Assembly: GCA_032073245.1 (NCBI GenBank)
Contig: DAMANX010000022.1
Coordinates: 1-64,000, forward strand
Direction of reading: 5' to 3'
DNA length: 64,000 nucleotides
From: QVMG01 sp032073245
GTDB lineage: Bacteria > Bacteroidota > Bacteroidia > Bacteroidales > Tannerellaceae
In this document: positions 17,519-25,952 of the stretch, piece after piece
How the letters are laid out: each line of letters opens with the position of its first letter
How positions within the stretch are numbered: position 1 is the stretch's first letter
Program-made: the position numbers and the translations under genes
Notes under the pieces: generated by a model
The model's database searches: none
Told to the model about the DNA's origin: nothing
The model's input: only the letters and a program-made list of their open reading frames with translations

Positions 17519-17738
17519 CCCAAATGTGCTTAGTTTTTTTTGTTCTCATGATGCTTATATTTATTGAATTGCTAAATTTATATGGTCGTTTTCCTCTTAA
17601 ATGCTTGGATTTGTAAAAGGAAGTCATTATGTTTGTACTCAAAAGACATATAATTGATACATACAAAGTAAACTCAAAAAGGTTTAATTCGCAAATTATT
17701 TCACGATAAAATAAACTCAATATGAATATTTAAACTCA
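17483..17738. promoter_or_regulatory. AACTCA-type repeats between antirepressor and repressor (possible operators)
   Basis: TGAGTTATTTAACTCA (17483-17498) is a near-perfect 16-bp palindrome inside the start of the KilAC gene. The half-site AAACTCA recurs at 17670-17676, 17713-17719 and 17732-17738, with TACTCA at 17636-17641. Such iterated half-sites between divergent phage regulators are what repressor operators look like. Binding is inferred. Confidence 0.45.
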
Positions 17739-17753
17739 TTATAAATAACAGCA

Positions 17754-18449
17754 ATGGATACAACTGTAAATGAAAGAATTAAAGAATTGATCAGGCTTTT
17801 GAATGTTTCTGATCGGCGTTTTGCTGAAATGATAAGGGTACCGCAGACTACAATAAGTAACTTGTTTAATCGAAATACGGAACCGAGTTACAAAATTTTG
17901 AATGCTATTATTAACCAATTTGAGTTTGTAGACTCGAAGTGGTTGTTGACAGGGGAAGGGACTTTGAATCCTGAAAAGAATGATTTAACAATTCAGGTAA
18001 TTAATCAACCCAAAACTGTGGATAAAAGAGTGGATACACAATATGTCACTTTATATGATGTGAATGCTGCCGCCAATCTCAAGACATTATTTGCTAATCG
18101 AGAGCAGAATATTCTGGGGCAGATCGTTATTCCTGATATGCCCCGTTGTGACGGTGCTGTGTATGTGAAAGGGGATAGTATGTATCCTTTATTAAAATCG
18201 GGAGATATTATAGCTTATAAAGAGCTAAATAATTTTCAAAATGTTGTATTTGGAGAAATGTATCTTCTGTCATTTGAGTTGGATGGGGATGAATATCTGA
18301 CTGTAAAGTATGTGAATAGATCGGATCTCGAAGGGTATATCCGGTTGGTTAGTTATAATACACACCATGAGCCTATGGATATTCCGATTAATAATATTTA
18401 CGCATTAGCATTAGTGAAAGTGAGTATCCGCATGAATACAATGCGATAA
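17754..18449 (+). CDS. LexA/CI-like repressor, HTH plus S24 peptidase domain
   Basis: 231 residues. The N-terminal helix-turn-helix spans about 8-60 (RRFAEMIRVPQTTISNLFNRNTEPSYKIL). The C-terminal S24 domain spans about 100-225, with the serine in GDSMYPLLKSGD (S142) and the lysine in YLTVKYVNR (K185), the Ser-Lys pair of self-cleaving repressors. A likely cleavage region lies near VNAAANL (103-109). It is divergent from the KilAC gene and probably keeps the phage arm silent until DNA damage. It seems intact although head genes are gone. Confidence 0.85.
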   Translation: MDTTVNERIKELIRLLNVSDRRFAEMIRVPQTTISNLFNRNTEPSYKILNAIINQFEFVDSKWLLTGEGTLNPEKNDLTIQVINQPKTVDKRVDTQYVTLYDVNAAANLKTLFANREQNILGQIVIPDMPRCDGAVYVKGDSMYPLLKSGDIIAYKELNNFQNVVFGEMYLLSFELDGDEYLTVKYVNRSDLEGYIRLVSYNTHHEPMDIPINNIYALALVKVSIRMNTMR

Positions 18450-18469
18450 TCTTTTAAGGTTTTAAAAAG

Positions 18470-18512
18470 AAAAGAGTGTTCTTAATAGATAACTATTTCA
18501 GAACACTCTTTT
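18470..18512. terminator. Bidirectional terminator
   Basis: AAAAGAGTGTTCT (18470-18482) pairs perfectly with AGAACACTCTTTT (18500-18512). It lies between the convergent repressor and oxidoreductase genes, with A- and T-runs on both sides. Confidence 0.85.
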
Positions 18513-18557
18513 ATAGTAGAAATTCACCTGTTCTCTTTCAGATGAGATTTTGATATC

Positions 18558-20027
18558 TTATCGTTCAGAATAAGGCAATGTATATGGATTGCGGTATTCA
18601 TACTTATATAAACGATGATTAGCAGCTTCTTTATCATTAACGAAGCTTAATGTAGCCGGATTCCATTTAACCGGACGATTGAGTTCACGGGAAATATTAG
18701 CAATACAACATAGGGTATTTGTGCTGCAACCAACCTCTACCGGTGCTACCGGGTTTTCACGGGAACGGATACAATCCACAAAGTTCTGCATGTGAGGAGC
18801 ACTTGTTTCATAAGCTCCAGCCATTCCTCCTCTGTTTACTGGTTCGCTTTTTGTATTCTTTTTCTTTTTAGCCTCTTCTTCTCTTTGCTTGCGCAATTCT
18901 TCCCGTCTTTGCTCTTGCTGAGCTGCATTCAATGGACGTCTTCCAGCTAGTTCTGTGGGTACTTTTGATGGATCAGAGCATGCTAAGTAGCCACGGGCAA
19001 CTTCAATCCAGCCATTTGTACCGATAAACTTAATTCCTTGTGCACCATCGTTATCATCCAGGTAAGGCTGTTCTGTCATTACTATACCATTGGCATATTT
19101 CATTGTAGCCCATGGAGCGCCATTGTAGCCTTGCGGAATAAACTCAACCGGACCCGAACCATCCATGCCAATTGCAGCCTGAGCAATATCAAACATGTGC
19201 GCACCCCAGTCAGCGGTATACCCGTTACCTGTTTCCTGATACCAGCGCCAAGCACCCCAAAGTTTTTCATTTTGTACAGGATCAAGCGAGATCGGAGGAC
19301 ATAGATCAGGGTGATAATGAACTTTAGGATCGTTCAATGGGCCTAACCATATATTGAAGTTCAGATTTTGAGGAACCGGCATTTCAGGAAGATCCAATGG
19401 TTTTGGGGGTGCACCTACGCGGGCATATATCTTTTCGATATGTCCGATTGCTCCATTCTGAACCAATTCAATAGCTTTCTGAAACTCTTTACTTGAGCGT
19501 TGTTGACTACCTATTTGTAATACACGTTTGTTGTTACGAACGGCTTTTACCATGGCCAACCCCTCAGCAATTGTATAAGCCAAAGGTTTTTGACAATAAA
19601 CGTCTTTACCTGCCTGACAAGCATGGATTGCATTTAAAGCATGCCAATGGTCTGGGGTAGCAATAGATACCGCATCAATATCCTTGCGATTCAGCAGGTC
19701 TTCATAAAATTCATATTTGTCGCAGCGTTGTACCATATCCTTAGCTGTTTGCCATGCTGCCACCCGTCTTTTGAAACGTTCGGTTTTAAGCGTGTCAACA
19801 TCACAACAAGCGGCAACCTGTACACCGGGTGATCCGGCAAATCCTGCAAAATCAGATAAGCCTTGTTGACCCAATCCGATAAAGCCTAATACTACACGAT
19901 CACTGGGAGCAATACGTACTCCATTCATCGCCCAGCTGGGAAGAATGGTTAAACCTGCTATGCCTAATGCAGAAAGCCCAATGAACTCTCGACGGTTCAT
20001 TCCTTTCTTGGTTTCTTCTTTTTTCAT
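18558..20027 (-). CDS. Gfo/Idh/MocA-family oxidoreductase with Tat signal
   Basis: 489 residues from the ATG at 20027 (a longer frame would overlap the next gene). A twin-arginine-type leader MNRREFIGLSALGIAGLTIL precedes the Rossmann motif VLGFIGLGQQG. CQKPLAYTIAEG is the EKP-like signature of the family. The C-terminal half has GNGYTADWGAHMFDIAQ and DPSKVPTELAGR. A KKKKN-rich insert near residues 385-405 is low-complexity. Such secreted Gfo/Idh/MocA enzymes of Bacteroidetes act on sugars or sugar acids with NAD(P). The substrate cannot be told. It is 38 bp after the DUF4301 gene and may share its transcript. Confidence 0.8.
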   Translation of the reverse strand: MKKEETKKGMNRREFIGLSALGIAGLTILPSWAMNGVRIAPSDRVVLGFIGLGQQGLSDFAGFAGSPGVQVAACCDVDTLKTERFKRRVAAWQTAKDMVQRCDKYEFYEDLLNRKDIDAVSIATPDHWHALNAIHACQAGKDVYCQKPLAYTIAEGLAMVKAVRNNKRVLQIGSQQRSSKEFQKAIELVQNGAIGHIEKIYARVGAPPKPLDLPEMPVPQNLNFNIWLGPLNDPKVHYHPDLCPPISLDPVQNEKLWGAWRWYQETGNGYTADWGAHMFDIAQAAIGMDGSGPVEFIPQGYNGAPWATMKYANGIVMTEQPYLDDNDGAQGIKFIGTNGWIEVARGYLACSDPSKVPTELAGRRPLNAAQQEQRREELRKQREEEAKKKKNTKSEPVNRGGMAGAYETSAPHMQNFVDCIRSRENPVAPVEVGCSTNTLCCIANISRELNRPVKWNPATLSFVNDKEAANHRLYKYEYRNPYTLPYSER

Positions 20028-20064
20028 GATATTTTTTAATATTAATAGTGGTTTAAAATATATA

Positions 20065-21585
20065 CTATTGATGTTCCGGACGGAGTAAATCATTTACGGT
20101 TTTTACCGGATTGAATGTTTCTATAGGAACTTCAACAAACAAGGTGTTCCAGTCGCTCATTGCTCCGTTCCATAATCCTGGGAGTTCAAGCGCTTTTAAT
20201 TCTTTTCCATCCTTGCTCTTATAGGATATAAAACCGGTGTTTTTATCCACATAATCAGGGAGATTATACTTTTCTCCTTTATGGTTGCGAACTGCACAAA
20301 CCAAATCTACAGGATTAAAATGAGTTCCTTGTTCAAACAATGCTTTTTTAATTGGATCTTTCATGTCTATTTGTGAGCTTTCCAATATTTGCAATGATAC
20401 TGTTTTGTCCGGATTGACTGTCAAAAAAGGGCCTCCTCCCGGTTCGCCAACATTCCGTACCATTCCGCATACCCGTAAAGGGCGAAGCAGTTTTTCTTTG
20501 ATGTAGAGAATAAGTTCTGCGTCTTCCAGATATTTTATTTCCGGATTACGGATACACAGGTCATCTTGTAGGAAATGGATCATTTCTTCAACCTGCGCAT
20601 GAGAATATTTGCCATTATCAATCAGATTCAGATAATTGAATATTTTTTCTTGCAGGCTCACTAAAACTCCGGCAATAATCTTTTTAAATATAATAGTGGA
20701 AAACTTAAAACTGTCCGGAACAACGTTGTCGATATTTTTTATAAAGATGACATCCGCGTCAATATCATTCAGATTCTCAATAAGAGCACCATGCCCACCG
20801 GGGCGGAATAATATTTGTCCATCTCCTTCACGGAAAGGTTGGTTTTCCATATCTACGGCTATAGTGTCCGTACTTGGTTTTTGTACACTAAAAGATATAT
20901 CATATTCTACCGAAAGATTTTCTTCATATTGTTTTTTTCTTCCGGCGACCAATCTCTCAAAAAGGTTTTTATGTTCCGGTGATACAGTGAAATGAATATT
21001 CACTTCTCCGGCGTTATTCTTGGCATAACGAGCGCCTTCCGCCAAATGTTCCTCCATGGCAGTACGTGCATCTCCCGGATAATTATGGAATAATAGAAGA
21101 CCTTTTGGTAATTGTCCATAGTTTAACCCTTTTGGTTCCAGTAAATTAGAAACAATCGTTTTGTACTCACCTGAAACAATTAACGAAGGAATGGCTTTCG
21201 ATTCATTTTCCATACACTTTGCATTCAGTGCATGATAAAAAGCAAAATGAGTTATTTCATCGAAGAATTTTTTCATGAAAGGAGTGGTCGGTTCTGTTTC
21301 ATTGGAAGATAGAAACGTATATAAATCTTTAAACATCCGGCTGGCGGCACCAGAAGCCGGAACGAACTTAACGATCTTTTTATTTTTCTCCAGGTATTTA
21401 TCCCACACCTCCATATAGAATGCTTGTGTTTCTTTTGGAATCACCATAATTCCTCTTTCTACAGAAGCAGAAGCTACAATTTCCAGAAAAGGAAATCCTT
21501 TCGCGAAAGAGGCAAGTTGTTCATCGATTTGCTCTTCATAAATTCCTTTAGCAGCCAATTGTTGTAAATCTTGAATAGCTAACAT
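20065..21585 (-). CDS. DUF4301-family protein
   Basis: 506 residues. The start MLAIQDLQQLAAKGI, the early KIVKFVPASGAASRMFKDLY (a G-x-G-[AT]-x-S-R-like pattern reminiscent of nucleotidyltransferases) and FRPGGHGALIENLNDIDADVIFIKNIDNVVPD are typical of DUF4301, a Bacteroidetes family. The latter resembles the active-site region of sugar-phosphate nucleotidyltransferases, so a nucleotide-sugar role is conceivable but unproven. The start is preceded by a TACATTTG -7-like element. Cytoplasmic, no signal peptide. Confidence 0.75.
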   Translation of the reverse strand: MLAIQDLQQLAAKGIYEEQIDEQLASFAKGFPFLEIVASASVERGIMVIPKETQAFYMEVWDKYLEKNKKIVKFVPASGAASRMFKDLYTFLSSNETEPTTPFMKKFFDEITHFAFYHALNAKCMENESKAIPSLIVSGEYKTIVSNLLEPKGLNYGQLPKGLLLFHNYPGDARTAMEEHLAEGARYAKNNAGEVNIHFTVSPEHKNLFERLVAGRKKQYEENLSVEYDISFSVQKPSTDTIAVDMENQPFREGDGQILFRPGGHGALIENLNDIDADVIFIKNIDNVVPDSFKFSTIIFKKIIAGVLVSLQEKIFNYLNLIDNGKYSHAQVEEMIHFLQDDLCIRNPEIKYLEDAELILYIKEKLLRPLRVCGMVRNVGEPGGGPFLTVNPDKTVSLQILESSQIDMKDPIKKALFEQGTHFNPVDLVCAVRNHKGEKYNLPDYVDKNTGFISYKSKDGKELKALELPGLWNGAMSDWNTLFVEVPIETFNPVKTVNDLLRPEHQ

Positions 21586-21621
21586 AGTTTATAGTTTTAT
21601 ATCATTAAGTTCAGTCTTGGG

Positions 21622-21629
21622 CAAATGTA
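21622..21629 (-). promoter_or_regulatory. -7 element of the DUF4301 gene
   Basis: TACATTTG on the minus strand fits TAnnTTTG, about 37 bp ahead of the start. No good -33 TTTG is seen at 19-21 bp, so the call is tentative. Confidence 0.45.
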
Positions 21630-21696
21630 TAAAATAACTGATATAAATAAGAGCTTATTCGGCGAAAAATGGTAATTTTACAGCATGTTTTACGGT

Positions 21697-21712
21697 CTGT
21701 CTGCTTAGACAG
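21697..21712. promoter_or_regulatory. Small hairpin CTGTCT-GCTT-AGACAG before the RSH gene
   Basis: A perfect 6-bp inverted repeat with a 4-base loop ends 18 bp ahead of the ATG. It could affect translation of the (p)ppGpp synthetase, but it is short enough to be chance. Confidence 0.3.
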
Positions 21713-21730
21713 CATTAAGGATAAGCGGCT

Positions 21731-23983
21731 ATGGATAGACAATCCTTCTTTACGGCAGAAGAAAAGAAAGCGTTTTTTACCAAATATAGACTTTTATTGC
21801 ATAGTCTTTCCTCCTTTCTTGAAAAGGAAGATATTCGGAAGATGAAGGAGCTAATGAAGCGAGTAGTTTCATTGGATTGCTATGGGCGTGACCGAAATGG
21901 AATTAATGGGTTGCTTCGAAATATAGATACGGCTTTAATTGCAACAGCTGAAATTGGACTGAAACGAGACCCTGTGATTGCACTATTACTCTACCGTCCG
22001 GTAATGAAAGGATTGATGACTGTAGAGGAGGTTGAAAAGATTTTCGATAGTGAAGTCACACGGTTAATCCGACTCTTATTGAAAACTTCTGATTTATATG
22101 CTCGTAATACCGCTATTAATTCGGAGAACTTTCATCACTTATTGTTTTCTTTTGCGGAAGATGTACGTGTGATTTTATTAATGATTGCCGATCGCTTATG
22201 TATGATGCGAATGGGTAAAATGTTGGTACGTGATGAGGATCGATCACGGCTTGCATCCGAAGCATCTTATTTATATGCCCCTTTGGCCCATCGCTTAGGC
22301 CTATATGCTATAAAAAGTGAATTGGAAGACCTTTCCCTTAAATATACCGATCCTCAGCAATTTGCTTTTATAAAGCAAAAACTGAATGAAACAAAACGTT
22401 CCCGGGATGCCTATATTGCAGAGTTTATTAATCCTGTAAAGGAAAAGTTAGAGAATGCCGGCTTAAAATTTGATATTAAAGGGCGTACTAAGTCGATTCA
22501 TTCGATTAATAATAAACTTCACAAGCAAAAGATAGAGTTTGAAGGTATATATGACCTTTTTGCTATTCGGGTTGTTATAGATACGGCTGATACCCGTGAA
22601 CGTGAGAAAGCGGAATGTTGGTATGCCTTTTCAGTTATTACTGATATGTATCAACCGAATCCTAACCGTATGAAGGATTGGATCTCCATTCCTAAATCAA
22701 ACGGTTATGAAAGTTTACATATTACGGTAATGGGGCCTCAGAAACGTTGGGTGGAAGTTCAGATACGTACTAAGCGAATGGACGAAATCGCAGAGAAAGG
22801 GTTAGCTGCACACTGGAAATATAAGGGGGTGAAAGAAGATACAGGATTAGATGAATTCCTGACCACTGTAAGGACTGCATTGGAGAATAAGGAGGGCAGC
22901 CCTATGGATATGATGAAGGATTTCCAGATGAATCTTTATAAAGATGAGATATATGTCTTTACTCCAACCGGCGAATTAATTAAACTACCGCAAGGAGCTA
23001 CTGTTCTTGATTTTGCTTTCTCTATTCATACAGGTTTGGGTAGTAAATGTGTTTCAGCAAAAGTAAATGGAAAGAATGTTCCAATAAAACATGTATTGCA
23101 TAGTGGTGATACGGTATCTGTTGTAACTGCTCCTTCCCAGTCTCCCAAACGGGATTGGTTGAATATTGTAGTTACTTCAAAGGCACGTGTAAAGATCAAA
23201 CAGGCTTTACGCGAGGAGGCAGCAAAGAATGCAGAGTTTGCCAAAGAGACTCTTCAACGCCGTTTTAAAAACCGAAAGATCGATTACGATGATTCGATGA
23301 TGATGCGTTACATAAAGAAAAAAGGCTTTAAAACAGTCACCGATTTCTATGTTGAAATTGCTGATGAACGCCTGGATCCGAATGTAGTGATCGAAGAGTA
23401 TCTTGAAATGATACGAAAAGAAACCGAAACGTATGATCCTTTGGATGTACGCAGTGCAGAAGAGTTTGTTCCTATAACTATTGAACAGGAGGAAACAGCA
23501 TCTTCAAAAGATGTTTTGGTTATTGATAAGAATCTGACTGGTATAGATTATACACTTGCTAAATGCTGTAATCCTATCTTTGGTGATGAGATCTTTGGTT
23601 TTGTATCTACTCAGGGAATACGTATTCATCGAAAGGATTGTCGTAATAAAGCCGAAATGGAGCGACGTTTTGGTTACCGGATGATTGAAGCCAAATGGAG
23701 TGGTCAAGGTACAGGTGCTTATCCTATCACTTTACGTGTAATCGGACGTGATGATGTAACGATTGTAACAAGTATTACTTCTGTTATCAGCAAAGAATCA
23801 GGTGTGAGCCTTCGTTCATTGGATATTGATTCGGTCGACGGACTTTTCCAAGGTAATTTTACCGTAATGTTAAGTAATACGAATGCATTGAATGGGTTGG
23901 CAAAGAAGATAAAAGCAGTTAAAGGTGTAAAGTCTATAGATCGTATGGATGGTACTCCGCTAACAATAAATAAAAAGAAATGA
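21731..23983 (+). CDS. RelA-like (p)ppGpp synthetase (RSH protein) with degenerate HD domain
   Basis: 750 residues. Domains: degenerate HD region (about 25-190), synthetase (about 240-370), TGS (about 405-465), helical/zinc-finger region (about 560-650, with DYTLAKCCNPIFGD) and C-terminal ACT (about 670-745). Synthetase motifs are kept: GRTKSIHSINNKL, YDLFAIRVV, RMKDWISIPKSNGYESLH and WVEVQIRT. The hydrolase signature is lost: where bifunctional Rel has LLHDVVEDT there is LLLYRPVMKG, and ADRLCMM replaces the ADRLHNM core. It should make but not degrade (p)ppGpp, like RelA. Bacteroidetes normally carry a second, bifunctional Rel elsewhere. Confidence 0.85.
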   Translation: MDRQSFFTAEEKKAFFTKYRLLLHSLSSFLEKEDIRKMKELMKRVVSLDCYGRDRNGINGLLRNIDTALIATAEIGLKRDPVIALLLYRPVMKGLMTVEEVEKIFDSEVTRLIRLLLKTSDLYARNTAINSENFHHLLFSFAEDVRVILLMIADRLCMMRMGKMLVRDEDRSRLASEASYLYAPLAHRLGLYAIKSELEDLSLKYTDPQQFAFIKQKLNETKRSRDAYIAEFINPVKEKLENAGLKFDIKGRTKSIHSINNKLHKQKIEFEGIYDLFAIRVVIDTADTREREKAECWYAFSVITDMYQPNPNRMKDWISIPKSNGYESLHITVMGPQKRWVEVQIRTKRMDEIAEKGLAAHWKYKGVKEDTGLDEFLTTVRTALENKEGSPMDMMKDFQMNLYKDEIYVFTPTGELIKLPQGATVLDFAFSIHTGLGSKCVSAKVNGKNVPIKHVLHSGDTVSVVTAPSQSPKRDWLNIVVTSKARVKIKQALREEAAKNAEFAKETLQRRFKNRKIDYDDSMMMRYIKKKGFKTVTDFYVEIADERLDPNVVIEEYLEMIRKETETYDPLDVRSAEEFVPITIEQEETASSKDVLVIDKNLTGIDYTLAKCCNPIFGDEIFGFVSTQGIRIHRKDCRNKAEMERRFGYRMIEAKWSGQGTGAYPITLRVIGRDDVTIVTSITSVISKESGVSLRSLDIDSVDGLFQGNFTVMLSNTNALNGLAKKIKAVKGVKSIDRMDGTPLTINKKK

Positions 23984-24016
23984 AAAGGAGCCATTCTTCA
24001 CAGAGCGACTCCTTTT
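23983..24016 (+). terminator. Terminator after the RSH gene
   Basis: AAAAGGAG (23983-23990) pairs with CTCCTTTT (24009-24016), followed by TTCTATT. It overlaps the last base of the coding sequence. Confidence 0.65.
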
Positions 24017-24164
24017 TCTATTATCTTATGCTTACATAAATCAGTCAAACGGTTTGGTTAAGCAATTATACTAATAGTTTTTTGTATCACATTGCAAAGA
24101 TACAGGGACAAAGAGGGTTAGACAATACCTATATATATGTATTTTTTGTGTTTTGATACCTTTT

Positions 24165-24210
24165 GGTAGGTATTGATGAAGTAAAGTTCTCAGAATAATA
24201 CCTACCTTTG
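24165..24210 (+). promoter_or_regulatory. Promoter of the hemerythrin-regulator pair with inverted repeat
   Basis: TACCTTTG (24203-24210) fits the -7 consensus, 30 bp ahead of the start. A perfect 10-bp inverted repeat, GGTAGGTATT (24165-24174) and AATACCTACC (24197-24206), overlaps it. A TACCTTTTGGTA palindrome at about 24157-24168 reuses the same half-sites. It looks like an operator covering the promoter. Confidence 0.5.
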
Positions 24211-24239
24211 GATAACAAAATAGAAAAGGAGAATATATA

Positions 24240-24938
24240 ATGTATAAGATAGGGAAATATAAGGAAACCGATCGCATGAGTGATCTTATATGCGAGAATT
24301 ATCCAATGGTATTGGTTATGAGCCGCTTTGGGATTGCTTTGGGATTTGGTGAAAAGAATATTGGTGATGTATGCCGACAAAATAATGTTGATTGTTGTAC
24401 TTTCCTGACTGTGGTCAATTTTTTAGTAGAAGAATCCAACTCTCCGATACCAGTGGAGAGTATCAATAAATGTATTTCGCTCGAATCTTTGATAGATTAC
24501 CTGCATAATGCACATGATTATTTTCTGAATTTCCGTTTACCACACATACGGCGTAAACTAATAGAAGCGATTAATGACTGTCCGGATGATGTGGCGTTTG
24601 TAATTCGTAAGTTTTTTGATGAATATGCAGATGAGGTTAATAAACACATGAGTTATGAAGAAAAAACCGTTTTTCCTTATGTGCATTCTTTATTGAAAGG
24701 GGATAAGAACCAGAAATATAATATTTCCATTTTCCGCAAACGCCATGATCAGATTGAAATGAAGATTGTGGAATTGAAGAATATTCTAATCAAATACTAT
24801 CCAGGAGTCGGAACGAATATGTTGAATAGCGTACTGTTTGATATATTTGCTACCGAAGAAGACCTTGCTTCACACAACCGGGTCGAAGATTATTTGTTTG
24901 TGCCAGCCATTCTTGCTTTGGAAAAAGAAGTAATGTAA
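24240..24938 (+). CDS. Hemerythrin-like (RIC/YtfE-type) di-iron protein
   Basis: 232 residues. The N-terminal part (1-80) looks like the ScdA-type domain with a conserved CC near residue 52 (NNVDCCTFL). The HHE region follows, with candidate iron ligands H89/H92 (YLHNAHDYF), H102, H136 with E140/E141 (NKHMSYEEKTVFPYV), H169 and H212/E216 (SHNRVEDYLF). The layout matches RIC proteins that repair iron centres after nitric-oxide or oxidative damage, although Bacteroidetes versions may sense NO or oxygen instead. It is followed after 3 bp by a LuxR-type regulator and is probably one operon with it. Confidence 0.75.
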   Translation: MYKIGKYKETDRMSDLICENYPMVLVMSRFGIALGFGEKNIGDVCRQNNVDCCTFLTVVNFLVEESNSPIPVESINKCISLESLIDYLHNAHDYFLNFRLPHIRRKLIEAINDCPDDVAFVIRKFFDEYADEVNKHMSYEEKTVFPYVHSLLKGDKNQKYNISIFRKRHDQIEMKIVELKNILIKYYPGVGTNMLNSVLFDIFATEEDLASHNRVEDYLFVPAILALEKEVM

Positions 24939-24941
24939 CTC

Positions 24942-25559
24942 ATGCAAGTTATGAACACCACATTAAAAATAGCGATAGCCGAACATTCCGTAATTATTCG
25001 CTATGGATTAGAAACTTTGTTGAAAAGATTACCGGAATACAAGATCCAGTTTGTTGAAATTGACTCACATGAAATACTGTATGATGTATTGCAAAGCAGC
25101 AAACCTGATATTCTTATTATAAATCCGTCTTTTCCGGGATGCTTTCCTCTGCATCATTTAAAAGAAGAAACCGGATGTGCTCAAATGAAATGTGTGGCGC
25201 TCATTTATTCAGCTACTGATAGCCATTTATTGCGTAGTTACGATGAACAGATAAATATCTATGATAATCTGGATGAAATAAAGCACAAGTTAGAAAGGAT
25301 GCACCTGAGTGAGTATCCTGAAGATATAGAATCCGGAGATGAATCACAGACATTGAGTGCACGTGAAAAAGAAATTGTAGTTTGTGTTGTGAAAGGAATG
25401 ACAAATCGTGAAATAGCAGAGAATCTATTTTTATCTACTCACACAGTAATTACCCATCGCCGTAATATAGCCCGTAAGTTGCAGATACATAGCCCGAGTG
25501 GGCTTACAATTTATGCCATAGTCAATAAGCTCGTAGAATTAAGCGATATCCAGCAATAG
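24942..25559 (+). CDS. LuxR/NarL-type regulator with a pseudo-receiver domain
   Basis: 205 residues (an ATG at 24951 is the alternative start). The N-terminal ~115 residues align with response-regulator receivers, but the phospho-acceptor position reads N61 (PDILIINPSFPG instead of D-x-x-x-P-G) and the C-terminal lysine region is degenerate. The C-terminal HTH is typical LuxR: LSAREKEIVVCVVKGMTNREIAENLFLSTHTVITHRRNIARKL. Control is therefore probably not by phosphorylation. The paired hemerythrin gene suggests that it takes an NO, oxygen or iron signal. This link is inference from context. Confidence 0.8.
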   Translation: MQVMNTTLKIAIAEHSVIIRYGLETLLKRLPEYKIQFVEIDSHEILYDVLQSSKPDILIINPSFPGCFPLHHLKEETGCAQMKCVALIYSATDSHLLRSYDEQINIYDNLDEIKHKLERMHLSEYPEDIESGDESQTLSAREKEIVVCVVKGMTNREIAENLFLSTHTVITHRRNIARKLQIHSPSGLTIYAIVNKLVELSDIQQ

Positions 25560-25952
25560 AAGCTTTAGCCTAAGCATGTTTTTATCTCTGTTGTAACTTT
25601 CTCAATATACTTATTAGTGTTGAGAAAAAAGTTTCAACATGTTTCTTAAGGATGAGAAAAAAGTTTCACGCAGGTGAGAAAAAAGTTTCATGCTGATGAG
25701 AAAAGTGTCTCATGCTGAAGAAACAAAATTCTCATCACAATGAGAAAATAACATTGAGTTGTATATCATCAAACAAGAATAGAACTTTTTTGATAAACTT
25801 TTCTTATAAATAAGTTGTTTATAGTAAACGCAAGTAAAACTGTTGTAGTGTCAGCAGTTAATTATCAAAACCAAAATCAAAGATATGGGAGTAAAGTGTG
25901 TGTACTTTATCTACTATAATATATTAATTAATTAACTAAAACATTTTTAACT
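25560..25952. other. Long leader region with a periodic repeat array
   Basis: A 393-bp gap before the Ig-repeat gene. The first half contains the TGAGAAAAAAGTTTCA array (listed separately) and related TGAG/CTCA fragments. The second half is AT-rich with no recognised promoter, though GTTTATAGTAAAC (25817-25829) is a short palindrome. Confidence 0.5.
25621..25712. repeat. Four-copy TGAGAAAAAAGTTTCA array with 22-bp period
   Basis: The 16-mer occurs exactly at 25621-25636, 25653-25668 and 25675-25690, and as TGAGAAAAGTGTCTCA at 25697-25712. Start-to-start spacing is 32, 22 and 22 bp, so the last three lie on one face of the DNA helix. Partial copies follow at 25716-25750. The unit is imperfectly palindromic. 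No spacer diversity or cas gene is present, so this is not CRISPR. Confidence 0.7.

Noticed and set aside
5291..18449. Complete active prophage
   Set aside because: No head, packaging, replication or lysis genes and only the end of the tape-measure gene.
25621..25750. Possible CRISPR array
   Set aside because: Repeats are only 16 bp, the intervals are about 6 bp and similar to each other, and no cas gene is near.
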